From Acanthococcus lagerstroemiae (lineage: Eukaryota > Arthropoda > Insecta > Hemiptera > Eriococcidae): a stretch of 64,000 bases of DNA. Both the position numbers and the translations under genes were made by a program. The notes below the pieces were generated by a model. It had not been told where the DNA came from. It saw only the letters and a program-made list of their open reading frames with translations, and did no database searches. The stretch lies in NCBI GenBank assembly GCA_031841125.1, contig CM063109.1, positions 29,640,038-29,704,037 on the forward strand. Reading direction: 5' to 3'. Positions 11,955 through 22,664 of this stretch are shown here, one piece after another; within the stretch, counting starts at the first letter, position 1, and each line of letters opens with the position of its first letter.

Positions 11955-12690
11955 TAAAAGAATCTATTGTAGTCTCCTCCAGTAATGAATCTTTTCCCGA
12001 GAGTTTTGAAGAAATCTTGGAACTGTTGGCTTTGGATGCGATGTTACGGTGGGCAGTGAAGCTGATAGTAGTGACTTGCAGGTTTTCTGCTTCGTACTTT
12101 GTTAACTTGATGCACCTTTCCTTCTGGATGTGGTGTGTGATATGGGTTGTATCCTCAAATGTTGATGAATGAGGTTCTGGTGAAGTGGGTTTCCGATGTT
12201 AGGAGAATATCGATGTCTCCCTGTCTGAAAAACAGTGTAGTTTCTTGATAATGTTGTGCTAGACTGTTAGTGTTCCATATAGCTATCCACAGAGGTCGGT
12301 TCATTTCTAGATTTTTCGGTCTGTAGGCTTGTGTTCTGTTTATTAACTGGTTCATCATATCCATCAGTTTTTTCCCTCCATTGTGGTAGTGTTCTGGACA
12401 TTTGAACGTTCCTCTACTTTTCCAATATATGTAGCTTGAGTGGTACTCGGGGTCCTACCCTCCTTTGGCCACAGTTGTACTTGCAGCTGATTGTTGGGTT
12501 TGAACTGTCGTTTTTCCTGAATCAATATACGAATACAATCAACTTGTGATATGTTTCCTGCTCTATTTCCAATTAGAGTAATCAAGGAAGCCAGTTTACA
12601 GGTATAGTGACAAGTACGCTGATTTCCATAATTTCTGCTTGCAAGCCTATCCAGTAAAACTAGCACTCATTGTCAGTCCTTCACTCGTGT
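11955..12690 (-). pseudogene. Jockey-like LINE relic: gag end plus endonuclease start
   Basis: Read on the minus strand, a gag-like tail (12666 to about 12370) is followed by an endonuclease start: PLWIAIWNTNSLAQH, then DIDILLTSETHFT, then GYNPYHTPHPEG, then LQVTTISFTAHRN, and finally FITGGDYN. These are ordered motifs of jockey-clade apurinic endonucleases: the N-terminal Asn, the catalytic Glu in SETHF, and the GGDYN box. The frame is broken by stops and shifts (one stop just after SFINI). Everything after GGDYN, including the reverse transcriptase, is absent. The element is therefore a 5' fragment, the reverse of usual LINE truncation. Its 5' side abuts the RTE-like relic. Confidence 0.7.
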
Positions 12691-13399
12691 CCAAGTATTG
12701 ATGATCCGTCTCTAACTGCGTCCACCATTTCTCTTCAGGCCTCCCTGTCCTCCACCTGTCTAGTGAGCTGGTATATTGATAGCCCTTTTGACTCATCCAT
12801 CTAGTTGGTCCATCTTTTTGAGGACCTCCCCCTCAAACGTTTTCCCTCAAGCGTTCCCTGCACCACCAGCCTCTCCAGATTGTCATTGAGTCTTCTCGCA
12901 AAGTGCCCAAAGAACTGGAGTATCTGGACAGCCAGTTCATTGAGTATTGACGCATTTGTTCTCAGCATTTGTTGATATATCCACCTTTCCAACGCGTCTA
13001 TCCATCTACGATCGTCTGCTTTGATAGTCAATGTTTCACATTCATACAGGAACACTGGAAATACCAGTGTTCTTATGAGCTGCATCTTGGTATTCCTTAT
13101 TGTTAATCTGTGTCCCCATATTGGCGCAAATTTTGCTGTGGCTTCTCGGACGAGGATTATCCTTCTTTGTATTTCTGTTGAGCTGCCGCCATTTGCGTCC
13201 CTGTTTGAGCCGAGGTACACAAAGCGATCCACCTCTTCAAAGTCCCAAAGGGCATCTGAAGGCACTATTTTGCTGCCACAATCTATTATCATAATCTTTG
13301 TTGCTTCTGTTTAGTATAAGGCCACAGTCCTTGCTCTTTCTTTCTGTTTGTTGTAACTGTCGATGAACGATGTAAAGTTTTCCGAGAAACCCCTGCAAT

Positions 13400-14540
13400 G
13401 AGGGTAGTGCGCAACCATGTTTGCCTCAATAATTATAGGTAAAAAACAAAAATTTATTAATCATGATTCATAATTAACTATTCATAATTTATTAAATGAA
13501 TTAATTAATTAATCCAATCCGCTGCCAAACCGTCAACATGCAACAATATTTTAAGTCCATAATCCACATCACCAGAGGCTTAGTTTAAAGAACAACTCCT
13601 TGTAATACAAAGATATTTAATCTTAAATTATAATTGCTCTTCGCGTATAAATTATATGCACAAGAATTTTCTTAACATCCTGGAACTCCAAACTCATCGT
13701 TTTCCTGTGGGCAGAAAGAATAATTATGCCCATTAGTCGCCGGACTAAATTAGTGAACCAAAAGAATCTGCCGAAATTCCCAGTTGCCCCGAACTAGATG
13801 AGGATATTAACTCATAAGTTTCCCCATCCTTTGAACTGTCCGACTGCTGGAGACACTTGCTACAGTTGCAAGCTCTGCCAGCTTCTGTACCGACCAAATG
13901 CTGGAGATACTTGCTACCGTTGCAAGCTCTCCCAGCTTCGTAACCAACTGAATCCGAAATTATGAAGTCCAAACTTATAGCGAATATCCGACTCGATATA
14001 AGTAATTAAATTTGAATTTACTAAACCTCTTTTGCAGGCGACTCAGCCATCCGTAATAACTGGACACCATATTCACTTAATGTATTCCGGAATAACAACT
14101 TACACACAACTTACACTAGACACAATCTCTAGTATGCCAGAAAGTAAAATGAACAGGGCGTTTCAAGCTTGTCTCGATTAGGCTGGTAAACCAGCCCCCA
14201 TTATTACCGCAGTAGGGCGTCAACCACACCTTGACCAATCCTGAGAAACTCAGTCATAATTATTGTACAGTGGTGCCATTTATGCCGTGTTACCATTTCG
14301 TCTTTGATATCAATTATGTATTTCATCTTTGATATCAAGTATGTATTTCATCTTCGATATCAATTATGTATTTCATCTTTGATATCAATTATGTATTTCA
14401 ACTTTGATATCGATTATGTGTTGATATTATAATTATCAATATCAAAATCAAAACTATTGATCCGTGCACATATTACAAATATTTACAAATAGTTTTGACA
14501 CTGTTTGATCCAAGAGTTGTTTCATTTCATTCTGTGATGT
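13400..14540. mobile_element. AT-rich insertion inside the RTE-like relic
   Basis: This segment separates two RT parts that are contiguous in the family, so it most likely entered the LINE after its insertion. I find no terminal repeats or transposase. It contains a duplicated segment of about 90 bases around 13835-13935 ('gctggaga.acttgctac.gttgcaagctct') and a 25-base minisatellite at 14303-14427. Part of the missing RT sequence may have been deleted at the same time. Confidence 0.45.
14303..14427 (+). repeat. 25-base minisatellite (tttgatatcaat...)
   Basis: Five near-perfect copies of a 25-base unit 'tttgatatcaattatg' plus 'tatttcatc', with occasional substitutions. Confidence 0.85.
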
Positions 14541-15125
14541 CACACATCAGGTGGTGTCGTTCGTGAATCGGAGGTTGTTGATGGTGTGACCTCCCATTTG
14601 AACCCTTCTGTTCCAACCGTCTAGGCTTTTCCGCATGATATATTCGCCGTAGATGTTAATGAAGATTGGCGATAGAATACATCCCTGTCTTACACCTTTT
14701 GCTGGTTAGAAGCTAGGAGAGTACAGTTGCGGTGCAGTCCACGTACAGATTCCGTATTAATGCAGTGAGATGTTTTGGGACGCCCATTTCCGTCAGTACT
14801 CACCACAGTGTTTTCCACTGAACGCAGTCAAAGGCCTTATTATAATCCAAGAAACATACATAGTATCAAGGGCACGTTGAACTCTCGAGATTTTTCTGTG
14901 ATTTGTCGGATGTTGAGAATCTGCTCTCTGGTACCTTTTCCGCGAACGAAACCGGCCCGTTCTTTAGGTATCTGGTAATCGAGGTGGTATCGGAGTCGTT
15001 CATGTATGATGTTTAACATCACTTTGCTAGCATGTGAAATCAGCGAAATCGTTCTATAATTTCCGCATTTCCTGGTGCTGCATTTTTTTTGTGTATTGGG
15101 ATAAATATTGACTTCGTCTAGTCTT

Positions 15126-15655
15126 TAGCGAGAGCCAATTCGGATAATGCCGAAAAAATAAATTTATTCTTTCGTTCGGGAGGGAATTTGGGTTCAATCG
15201 TCCGCTGGGTTCAGCACGTGTTTTTTCCATCCATCGCAACATCACCTTTTCTCTCGTATCTCACTAAAAAGTACCATTTTCCATTTAAAAAAAAAAAAAA
15301 AAAGAAGAAGAAAGATGAAATTAAATTATCCGTTCGATGTCTTTCTGCGAATCGCACACTCGTCCCTTTTCGATCGTTTGTGGTCAGCCGATGATCGAAT
15401 ATAACGTTCGCTCGATCTTTCGCCTTCGAACACGCATTCGGATGGGAATTTGCGCCAGCTATCCCAGGAACGCAAATCGATATTCGCGCCGGAGAAAAAT
15501 CTTGGTAAATACGGTGAATCGAACGCGCGATTTTGAAATGAGAAGAAGTGGTTGAGCAAAGTCTCGGAGGCGCGGGTAAGGTCGCCGGGTACATCGGAGA
15601 TGAACGAATTCTTTCCGGCGCTTGCACGTAAATCAATTGACTGCTCGCATATCCG
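15126..15655. other. CpG-rich unique DNA, promoter-proximal
   Basis: After an A-run (about 15288-15303), 15320-15655 is rich in CpG and TCGA-type words and carries overlapping open frames on both strands (the longest has 141 codons on the minus strand). No frame shows domain motifs. The composition plus the TATA box just downstream suggest a regulatory region rather than a coding one. Confidence 0.4.
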
Positions 15656-15660
15656 CGGCG

Positions 15661-15724
15661 TATAAATAATTCCGCGGCCCGGTCTAGTTATCGTGTTGCA
15701 GGCATTCGTTTACTGGTCAACGGT
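15661..15724 (+). promoter_or_regulatory. Possible TATA promoter with non-coding first exon
   Basis: A TATAAATA box sits in CpG-rich DNA ('gcggcgtataaataat'). About 25 bases downstream is 'ggtctagtt', a weak initiator match, and at 15722/15723 lies a good donor ('tcaacg|gtgagg'). The 35-40 base putative first exon has no ATG, so it would be 5' untranslated. No downstream exon is recognisable in the window. Confidence 0.3.
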
Positions 15725-16530
15725 GAGGGCTCATAATTCTCGCCTCATTTGAGGAACATAATGTAGCTGTATATTATGCGCACTTACTCACTCTTCAGTA
15801 CGCATATAGGTGCATACACGCTCCTCGAATCCGTAATATCGTCGAGCCAACACCACCGACGCATCGCCGGCAATTACCGGGTCGCGTATTCATCGCCCCG
15901 GGGCAGTAGGGGCCCCCGCCGGCATTCGATTAATCCGTTTTCTATAATGAACCGAACACGAAACTCAAACTGAACCACTTTACAGCGTACACGACAGCTT
16001 TACTTAAGACTCGCAGAAATGTAAATACAGTTATTGCAAGGTACGAGGTAACCGCTCGTTGCCAGTGGACTTTAGCGTAGAAACGATACGTAGAAATAGA
16101 AATTCGAACATGACGATGGTGAAGATGACCGACCCGAGCGTTGAATGGAAAATAATGAAAAGGAATGAAAAATAGGGCTTCCAGTCTGTATGCCTTCATC
16201 GAAGAATAGGAGCGTGCTCCCGTTTTTGAGAGGTACTGGGGAGAGGAAAGCTTAGCCCCTACAAATCCGCTAAAAGTCCTCCAAATAATTGAAGAATGCT
16301 TTAGCCGAAGAATTTTCGTATTATTTTGATATTTGTTAGCCCCCCCCCCCATCATGAGCCCCTCCACCACTCCTGGTTGGCTATTTGTGCTTATGCGCGA
16401 AACTGTTCAAAAGAGGTCCCATCTCCGAAATGTGCCCTTAATATTATCGTACACTGTCGCATGGCATACACCCCACCTCCCGTCCCCATGTAAGAATATT
16501 TATTTTTATTTACAGCATTGAATTTGAAAC
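15725..16530. other. Unannotated DNA
   Basis: Single-copy-looking sequence that is CpG-rich up to about 16140. A C-run lies near 16340. Short frames on both strands lack motifs. Confidence 0.4.
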
Positions 16531-16534
16531 GAAA

Positions 16535-17000
16535 CAGAGGACGAGGTGCCGCAGCGTATCCGCCCACCTTTGGGCATCTGCCTCCACTACTTTGTCCCAT
16601 GCCTTTCTGTTCTGGGCTTCTCTGCTCTACATTGCCCCCACGTACCCAGCTACCACTTCAGTCCACCTGATTGGAGATTTGCCTAGTGTCCTTTTCAAGT
16701 TGTGATGGCTCCCCCTCGGTGGTCATTTTGTGCCATTTGTTACCGGAGGATCCATACCCAAATGTCCTAAAAATTTTAATCTGAGTTTCTTGATTTTATA
16801 GCCAATATGTCTTTAGTGTTGGTACATTTTCTTACTAGTGAGTTTCGAACTTTGTCCTTCAATTTGGTATTCAAGAATCAAGATGCTTCCAAGCATTTTA
16901 TAAAAAGTGACTTGGAATCTGGCTATTTGGTTTCTAGTGAGTGCCCAAGTCTGTGCCCCATATAAAGGTATGGGGACAACCTAGATTTCCATTACGTCGG
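16535..17000 (-). pseudogene. LINE C-terminal relic (3' end of ORF2)
   Basis: The minus strand encodes a typical endonuclease/reverse-transcriptase tail: PLYGAQTWALTRNQ, then FYKMLGSILIL, KLRLKFLGHLG, and after a frame change KRTLGKSPIRWTEVV followed by REAQNRKAWDKVVEADAQRW. These match the LYG..TW, GHL and RP..RW..V blocks found at the end of many insect LINE ORF2 proteins. The RT core is absent, and at least one stop and frameshifts occur. It lies just beyond the 3' end of the next relic but is a separate element. Confidence 0.65.
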
Positions 17001-17089
17001 TATGGAAGGAACTCACAAATTATATCTTATTTTAGTGAACGATTAAGCGAAAAAAGAAAAAATAATATAATTCTCCTGTGAAACTGCTC

Positions 17090-19270
17090 TTGGAATCTTG
17101 GAATCACGAAGTATATACAATACTTTTAAAGAACCTCTGGACCACTCACGATCAGCCACGATAAGATTTTCTTCTTAAACACACTTCTTTTGTGCTTTAC
17201 TGGATCCCTGAGTTCAGGCGGTATGGATTTGTGGAGTAAGTTCATCATGTACAGCGTACTTCGCGTTGTTAACGAAGGACGGAGTTTCGGATTGACGACA
17301 TTGCCGAGCAGCTGGAATCGTGTTTCATGTCCATGGGGCTGTTGGACAACTATGTGTGGATGTTTGTGGTAGAAAAGGAGAAGATTTTTCGCTGGGAGTT
17401 GCTTAATGTTGAAGACTTGCGTACAGCTGAAGAGCTATTGGGTGGGAAAACGGCGAGGCTTGTGAAGAATAATTTTGAAAATCAATGTTTGAAAAATATT
17501 GAGTTTTTCCAGGTATGCTTCCAGCGCGCCACCCCAGACTATGATGCCATATTGGAAAATTGATTGGACGAAAGCTAGGTAAATCAGTTTTAGAATCCGA
17601 ATGTCCATAACTGTCCATCCTTGTGAACTTCCGAAGTTAGTTGTAAAGAAAATTTGTGTGAGTTTGCTATCTCAATTCCTCGTCCATGACAATGCCCAGA
17701 TATTTATATTCGCTCACTCGTTCTACGGGTGTACAAAGACAGACCCCTTTACATTCCTGACCGTCTACGTGGATTGTAATTCTCATTCCTGATAGAAACT
17801 CCCTATTTTTTGTATTGGATACAACCATGTACTTCGGTTTGCTCGTGTTGAGGGTCAGCATGTTATCGGTATACCATTAGCTAATTTGATTTAGGACGGA
17901 CTCCGCCCGCTCAAACAGCTCACTTCATGCTGATCCTGATACCACTACGACTGCATCATCCGCAAAAAGATATATATTCGCGCGGGTATCGTCAACTTGA
18001 GAACCCGGTTGACCCGCACCAAAAAGGCGAGGGGTCCCAGTGTGGAACTCTGGATCACGTCATAATTGATAAAGCTGCTTGGACTACGGTGTCCATCCCC
18101 TGCCACAACCTCGGTTCGAAAGGAAGCTGACAAACCAGTCGAGCGCAGCTGCCTCCACCTCAACGTTACAAAGATTTCCGATCAGCATATCCCTGTCGAT
18201 GGAGCCGAAGCCTTTTGCTAAGTCCAAGAAAACAACTATGGCATTTTTACTGTCCGCTCTTACTCCGTGTAGCTCATTTGTTGAATGATACAGAGCATCC
18301 TCGACTCCCCTCCCCTCCCTGAATCCAAATTGGTTGTCATCTAGGAGGCCGTAATTTTCAAGATGGTGTGACAGCCATTTCTTGACCCACTTTTGAGTAT
18401 CTTGGAGAAAACACATAACACTAAAGTTGCCGGGGTCTGTTTTGTCTCCTCCTTTATGGGGGGGGGGGGATAACTTTTGCGGTCTTGTATACGTCTGGGT
18501 AGACTCCATTCTGCCGGCTCAAGCTACATACGTGAAAGAGTGGGCCGTAAATCAAAGGCAGAAGTTTCTTTGAGACTTTAGCTGGAATTTCATCTATTCC
18601 AGGGGTGGAATTTCCTAGTATGCTGGTTATTATGGCTTGCAGATCACTTCCTTTCATTAGTGGAATTGTGGAGGGACAGGGATTCGGACGAAACGTACGA
18701 GCCTGATGAACGACGATTTTCAATAGATTTCTTCTTACAATTTTTAGCGAGACCCTTGCCTACGTAGCCGAAGTAGGTAAGTGTTTAGGGTATTGGAGGC
18801 TTCCTTTGTTGCAGATTCTTGAGTGAGGGTTTTCTGCTTCGTGAGCTCGTCTACGAAAGGACAGCTTTCTTTACTCGAACCACGTGAGGCTACGGAGTTG
18901 ATGAGTTCCAACAGCTTTTTGGGGTCATTTTCTGTTTTCTGGAGCTCTTCTGCGTAGTAACTCTTTTTGGCTTTTCTAATTAGTTGCACCGTCAAATTCC
19001 TATGTCGCCTAGACGTCTGTTTTAATTCTGAATTGAAGGGCTGCTTTCGGAATTGTCCTCCTGGCTTGTCTCTTGTTTGCATGGCCGTAATCAAACTTGT
19101 TGTAATCCAGGGAGTGAGTTTTCTAACTTGTCGACGAAGTAACAGGGTGCTAGTGGTAGATCGGATACCATCAGTGATGAGGGTAGCTGCTGAGTTGACG
19201 TCCTCAGTTGCGAAGAGCGGTGCCCAGTCAACGCACGACAGAGATTTGAAGACGCGTTTTCGACACTACG
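17090..19270 (-). pseudogene. LINE reverse transcriptase relic (jockey/CR1-like), nearly full RT
   Basis: This is the best preserved RT in the window, read on the minus strand. 19270-18740 is the endonuclease-RT linker (VDWAPLFATEDVNSA, then TPWITTSLITAMQTRDK, KKSYYAEELQKTENDPKKL). 18720-18090 is the RT fingers and palm (NSTPGIDEIPAKV, YGLLDDNQFGFREGRG, VVFLDLAKGFGSID, where family members usually have KAFD). Next comes STLGPLAFLV, and near 17970 FADDAVVVVSGS, an intact catalytic box. YKYLGIVMDEEL follows near 17680. The C-terminus reads LRPSLTTRSTLYMMNLLHKS to about 17100. A run of 12 C on the coding strand (G on plus, 18460-18471) shifts the frame, and stops flank the FADD region. The 5' endonuclease is missing, so this is a classic 5'-truncated copy. 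Confidence 0.8.
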
Positions 19271-20520
19271 GAGTTTTTTCTCATCCAGAGTCTCACTTTG
19301 TTTCCGTATTGCCCCATTTTCGATCTAATTTCACCGGACTGGATCCAGCAGCAGGCCGCACACCGGTGCGCAGCGCCGAAACGCAGCCAGCGGTGGACAC
19401 TCGCGGTCGCCGAAGCCGGCGAGCCGGAGATGAATTTTTCCGCGTCGTTAATGAATCGCCGAAGCACGAACTCATCTCCTCGCCGTCATATTATCACTCT
19501 AATTATTCGGACACCTCTCTCGTCTTCGAGCAGCTCCGAAATTCGTCTGTATTGTTAACGTACGCTGAAAATGAACACCCGCTCGGCACTCGATCGCTGA
19601 CTTGAGTGCGGCGAGAGACGAGATAATGGCGTATAATTAAATAAAATAATAATTTAACGCTTTATCTCGCATGTTAACACGTTTCGTATATACGTATACC
19701 TATGGTAGATATATAATATGTGCACACAGTGTAGGTATCATATAATATAATATACGGTATAATCATCTACACCCAGATTACCGCGTGTCGATTAACAGGT
19801 TCACCAACGTGGGCAGTTACAATTGAAAAGTGTCGATATAATCGCCTATAATGAAAGGATAATTGCGTTATCAAAGGATTATTATATCGACTTATTTTTT
19901 TCACTTTTTTTTTTTTTTTTTTTAAAGTTACGTATAATGTACGATTAACGCCCGTGCTCTCGGATATGAATCTGTTTACCATCAAACTTCATTATCGACG
20001 TGTATCATTTCCTACCTGTTCTCTGTTCCGCACCGCGCTGCACGCTGGGTGCTGGACGCTGGGGTGCTACTTACGTGCCTCTCTGTTACCGTTCTACTCT
20101 ACTGGCCTACAATTCTATAATATTAAATTAATACATCATCGGCACTCTATAGGTATTATGTATGCGATACGCGAAATAATACGAGGAAATTACAAGAGCA
20201 GCGGCAGACGAATACTGACGAACGTCGAAAGAAACCGGCAATGATCCCTGACTGATTAGGTAAAACGAACGCATTCTTTGTGTATCATTTTAGGGGCGGT
20301 TCGACGAGATTAATTTGTAGGCTAGACACCCTCGAGTTCGGCTACGTTTGAAGAACGGGTACGATCGGTGTAACGAAGTCGTAAATCAGGGCGAACGATC
20401 GGCGTGCTGTAACGCGGAGCCAAAATAGGTGTGAATTGAGCCCCGAAGCCTGTGGTTGAAGGAATACAGTAATCTTTGGGGTGTAATTATTGGACGGGGC
20501 TTGTCTTCAGTCGAGTATAC
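19271..20520. other. CpG-rich unique DNA
   Basis: No transposon motif. 19290-19620 is CpG-rich with open frames on both strands, none with a domain. 19620-19960 is AT-rich and ends in a T-run (19904-19923). 20240-20520 is again CpG-rich. It may hold regulatory elements or an unrecognised exon. Confidence 0.4.
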
Positions 20521-20773
20521 AGGGTGTCCCGGTTTTGGGGGATGAGCTAGACGAATGCCGGAGTACTCGGCGAGCAGCGTAATGCCGGCTACACACTTAT
20601 CACCTTTCCTATTTCTTTTAGCGTTTCAAGGTGTTTCACGAAAAAGAAAATGAAATGTGAAACACTCCTCTACACACTTCTCAACATTTTCATGAAATTT
20701 GATTTTCTACTATTTCACGAAATTATGGCGAAAAAACCCGGGACTGTGAAAAAAATTTCGTTGTGTTCGATGG

Positions 20774-21045
20774 ACAGAGGCAATACTTGACTTTCAGTTT
20801 GGAAGGGATGGGGGGAGGGTGGAGAAGAAAAATTTGCTAACAAATATTTGTTGAAAACTACAAATTCGCCGACGGAATCTTTTTTAAATTTGAAAATTTG
20901 TCGATTTTTCTATCAAAATATTTTTTAATTGGGAAAAACAAACAAACAAACGTTCTTAGAAAATGGAAAATTCAAGTGAACAGTTTTAAAATTTGCCAAC
21001 GGACAAATTATAGGGGGTATTTATCCCCCATAGTTTCGTCCCTGC
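20774..21045 (+). mobile_element. MITE, family M1, copy A
   Basis: An AT-rich element of about 270 bases with short terminal inverted repeats: 'cagaggc.a.acttgac' on the left and 'atagtttcgtccctgc' on the right (consensus end GCAGRGRCGAAACT). The interior carries 'cttgactttcagtttgg', a tract of 'aaacaaacaaacaaacg', 'cagttttaaaatttgcc' and a G/C block before the end. No ORF. Other copies lie at 38811-39079, 40580-40852 and, inverted, 21883-22145. Confidence 0.75.
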
Positions 21046-21300
21046 AAATCCACATTGGAACCTTATCCAGCATTCAATTTCTCGCACATGAGCATACCCT
21101 AGTCTGGGAGGGTAAGCTAGAAGGATGTTAGGAATACTTGAGAGAAACACACAACTTCCTTTACCCTTAAGATGGTCCTTATTTACTCTTGGTGATTTTT
21201 TTTTTTTTTTCTGAGTTTCCTCTGATTCGTATCCATTGGTTCCAATAAAATAAATCTACAAAGTTTCAGGTCGATCGGATTAGGGAAAACCGTGCCACGA
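21046..21300 (+). repeat. Flanking repeat shared with 39080-39345
   Basis: The sequence after MITE copy A ('aatc.acattggaacctta', then 'cgcacatgagc.taccct', then 'gaaacacacaacttccttta') is also found after copy B. Copies A and B therefore sit in the same larger repeat, which was copied together with the MITE. Confidence 0.75.
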
Positions 21301-21882
21301 GCGCTCCTTTTCATTTTTTTTCTTTTTTCAATTAATTAATTATTATTTTTTATTTGTTTATTTACGAGCCATTAGCTACACCAAGGGCTATATAGCTCGG
21401 CTGGTGAGGATTGTTAAATTAATGGAAGGAGGTCTGTGTCGTAGAGGAAGGAGATGAGTTTATCTATTGTCATTGGGTTGTTTTGGAGCATGCTTTTCGT
21501 TGTTGGTGGTAGTTGATGTTTTTCGTGGTGAGAGTCAAGTGAAGGGCAGTGACGATGCGCTAGATCTTGAAGTGAACACTTGTGTATCGTTATTTTCTGG
21601 CGTTTATAATTCTTGTACTATGAAGTAGACTGAAGACAAATTAACGGATTTGGTACGCGAGGTGAGAGATCGTCCTGTCCTATGAGATCCTCACCACTGT
21701 GAGAAGAAATCCCGTACAAAGAAACTTCTTGGGTTTCACTTGTCTCCTTTCTTGTGAGGATGCAGTTATGATTGCCGCAGCAATAACAACGTCTTCGTCA
21801 TAACTCATCCTCAAACGAAAATAATACCACTAAACACGACAACTTGAATTAAGCCTCAAAAGGAGCACTACATCGGCAGGGG
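21301..21882. other. Unannotated DNA
   Basis: No feature recognised beyond AT-rich tracts near 21320-21360. Confidence 0.4.
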
Positions 21883-22290
21883 CGAAACTATAGGGGTGTG
21901 GGGGGTTGAAACAACCCCCAATAATTTGGTAGTCGGCAAATTTTGAAACGGTTTATTTGAATTTTTCATTTTTTATGAATGTTTGTTTGTTTGTTTGTTT
22001 GTGGGTTGTTTTTTTTTCTTCAATTGCAAAATATTCCGATGAAAAATCGACAAATTTTTAATTTTTTTAAAATTTTGTCGTTGAATTTTTAATTTTCAAA
22101 AAATATTTGTCGGCACCTCCCCAAACTGAAAGTCAAATTTCGTTTCTGAAAATGGAGTACCCTGGACTCCGGTCAGAGACTCGTCAGTCAAAAGCCGAAG
22201 GTTTCAAGCTGAGTATCGAAAGTTGTCTTAAAGGTTGAAACAAAGCTGAAATGTGGAAGACATTTCGAAAATCTGAAAGTCGAGTCGACG
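21883..22290 (-). mobile_element. MITE, family M1, copy D (inverted) with flank
   Basis: 21883-22145 is the reverse complement of the M1 element: it starts 'caggggcgaaactatagggg' and ends 'aactgaaagtcaaatttcg'. The next about 140 bases (to about 22290, 'gaaaatggagtaccctgg', 'aaaagccgaaggtttcaagc', 'gtggaagacatttcgaaaat') match 40430-40580 inverted. Copies C and D therefore share a left flank that A and B lack. Confidence 0.75.
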
Positions 22291-22664
22291 AAACCGCTCG
22301 AACAGCAACATCCCGCCCCAAAGTAGAAAACCCAACAATCAAAACACTCGAAGATCTTGCAGTCACCTACCGATTAAAAATCCTTTCCTCTTGGCACCAA
22401 TCTTGGCATAAAGAATCCAACAACAAACTTCGTGTAGTAAAAATGAAACCGATCCCCTGAGTCACCTCCAACCGGAAATCACGAATAGTAATAGCATGAC
22501 TTAGAATTGGGCATGCTCGCCTCACTCACCTGCACCTCCTCAATCCATAGATATTCCCTCGCATTGCCCTAAATCCTCCTCAAATGAAGTCACTTTCGAA
22601 TATTACTACCCACGCCTGCTTGCCCTCTTTTCGCTGTCGTATTGGTTATTCTGTACTCCCCCGT
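22291..22664 (+). pseudogene. LINE C-terminal relic after RNase H
   Basis: The plus strand reads LAVTYRLKILSSWHQSWHK, then KLRVVKMKPIP, then LRIGHARLTHLHLLNP, followed by a degenerate zinc-ribbon-like end (MKSLSNITTHACLPSF). The order WQ.W, KL..IKP and RIGHTRLTH matches the region after RNase H in I/Loner-type insect LINEs. The catalytic RNase H core and RT are missing, and stops fall after MKPIP and near 22497. Its 3' tail continues into the tandem repeat at 22665. Confidence 0.65.

Larger units (their letters stand above)
12720..15125 (-). pseudogene. RTE-like LINE reverse transcriptase relic, split by an insertion
   Basis: On the minus strand, 15120-14545 encodes RT fingers and palm: NYRTISLISHASKV, then IPKERAGFVRGKGTREQILN, then FLDYNKAFDCVQWKTLW, then KGVRQGCILSPIFIN, and INNLRFTNDTT. 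The last motif stands where YADD or FADD is expected, so a catalytic Asp is lost. After a gap of about 1.1 kb, 13390-12801 resumes with FEEVDRFVYLGS, then TLVFPVFLYECETLTIK, and a C-terminal stretch with a GKRLRGRSSKRW motif typical of RTE-type tails. Stops and shifts occur, including one after KTLW. It once encoded an endonuclease/reverse transcriptase. The N-terminal endonuclease is not visible. Confidence 0.75.

Noticed and set aside
13021..13314. 97-codon plus-strand frame
   Set aside because: It is antisense to the RTE-like C-terminal domain, which has recognisable motifs on the minus strand.
18967..19605. 212-codon plus-strand frame
   Set aside because: About half of it is antisense to the LINE RT relic, and the rest has no motif; the minus-strand reading is clearly the original coding one.
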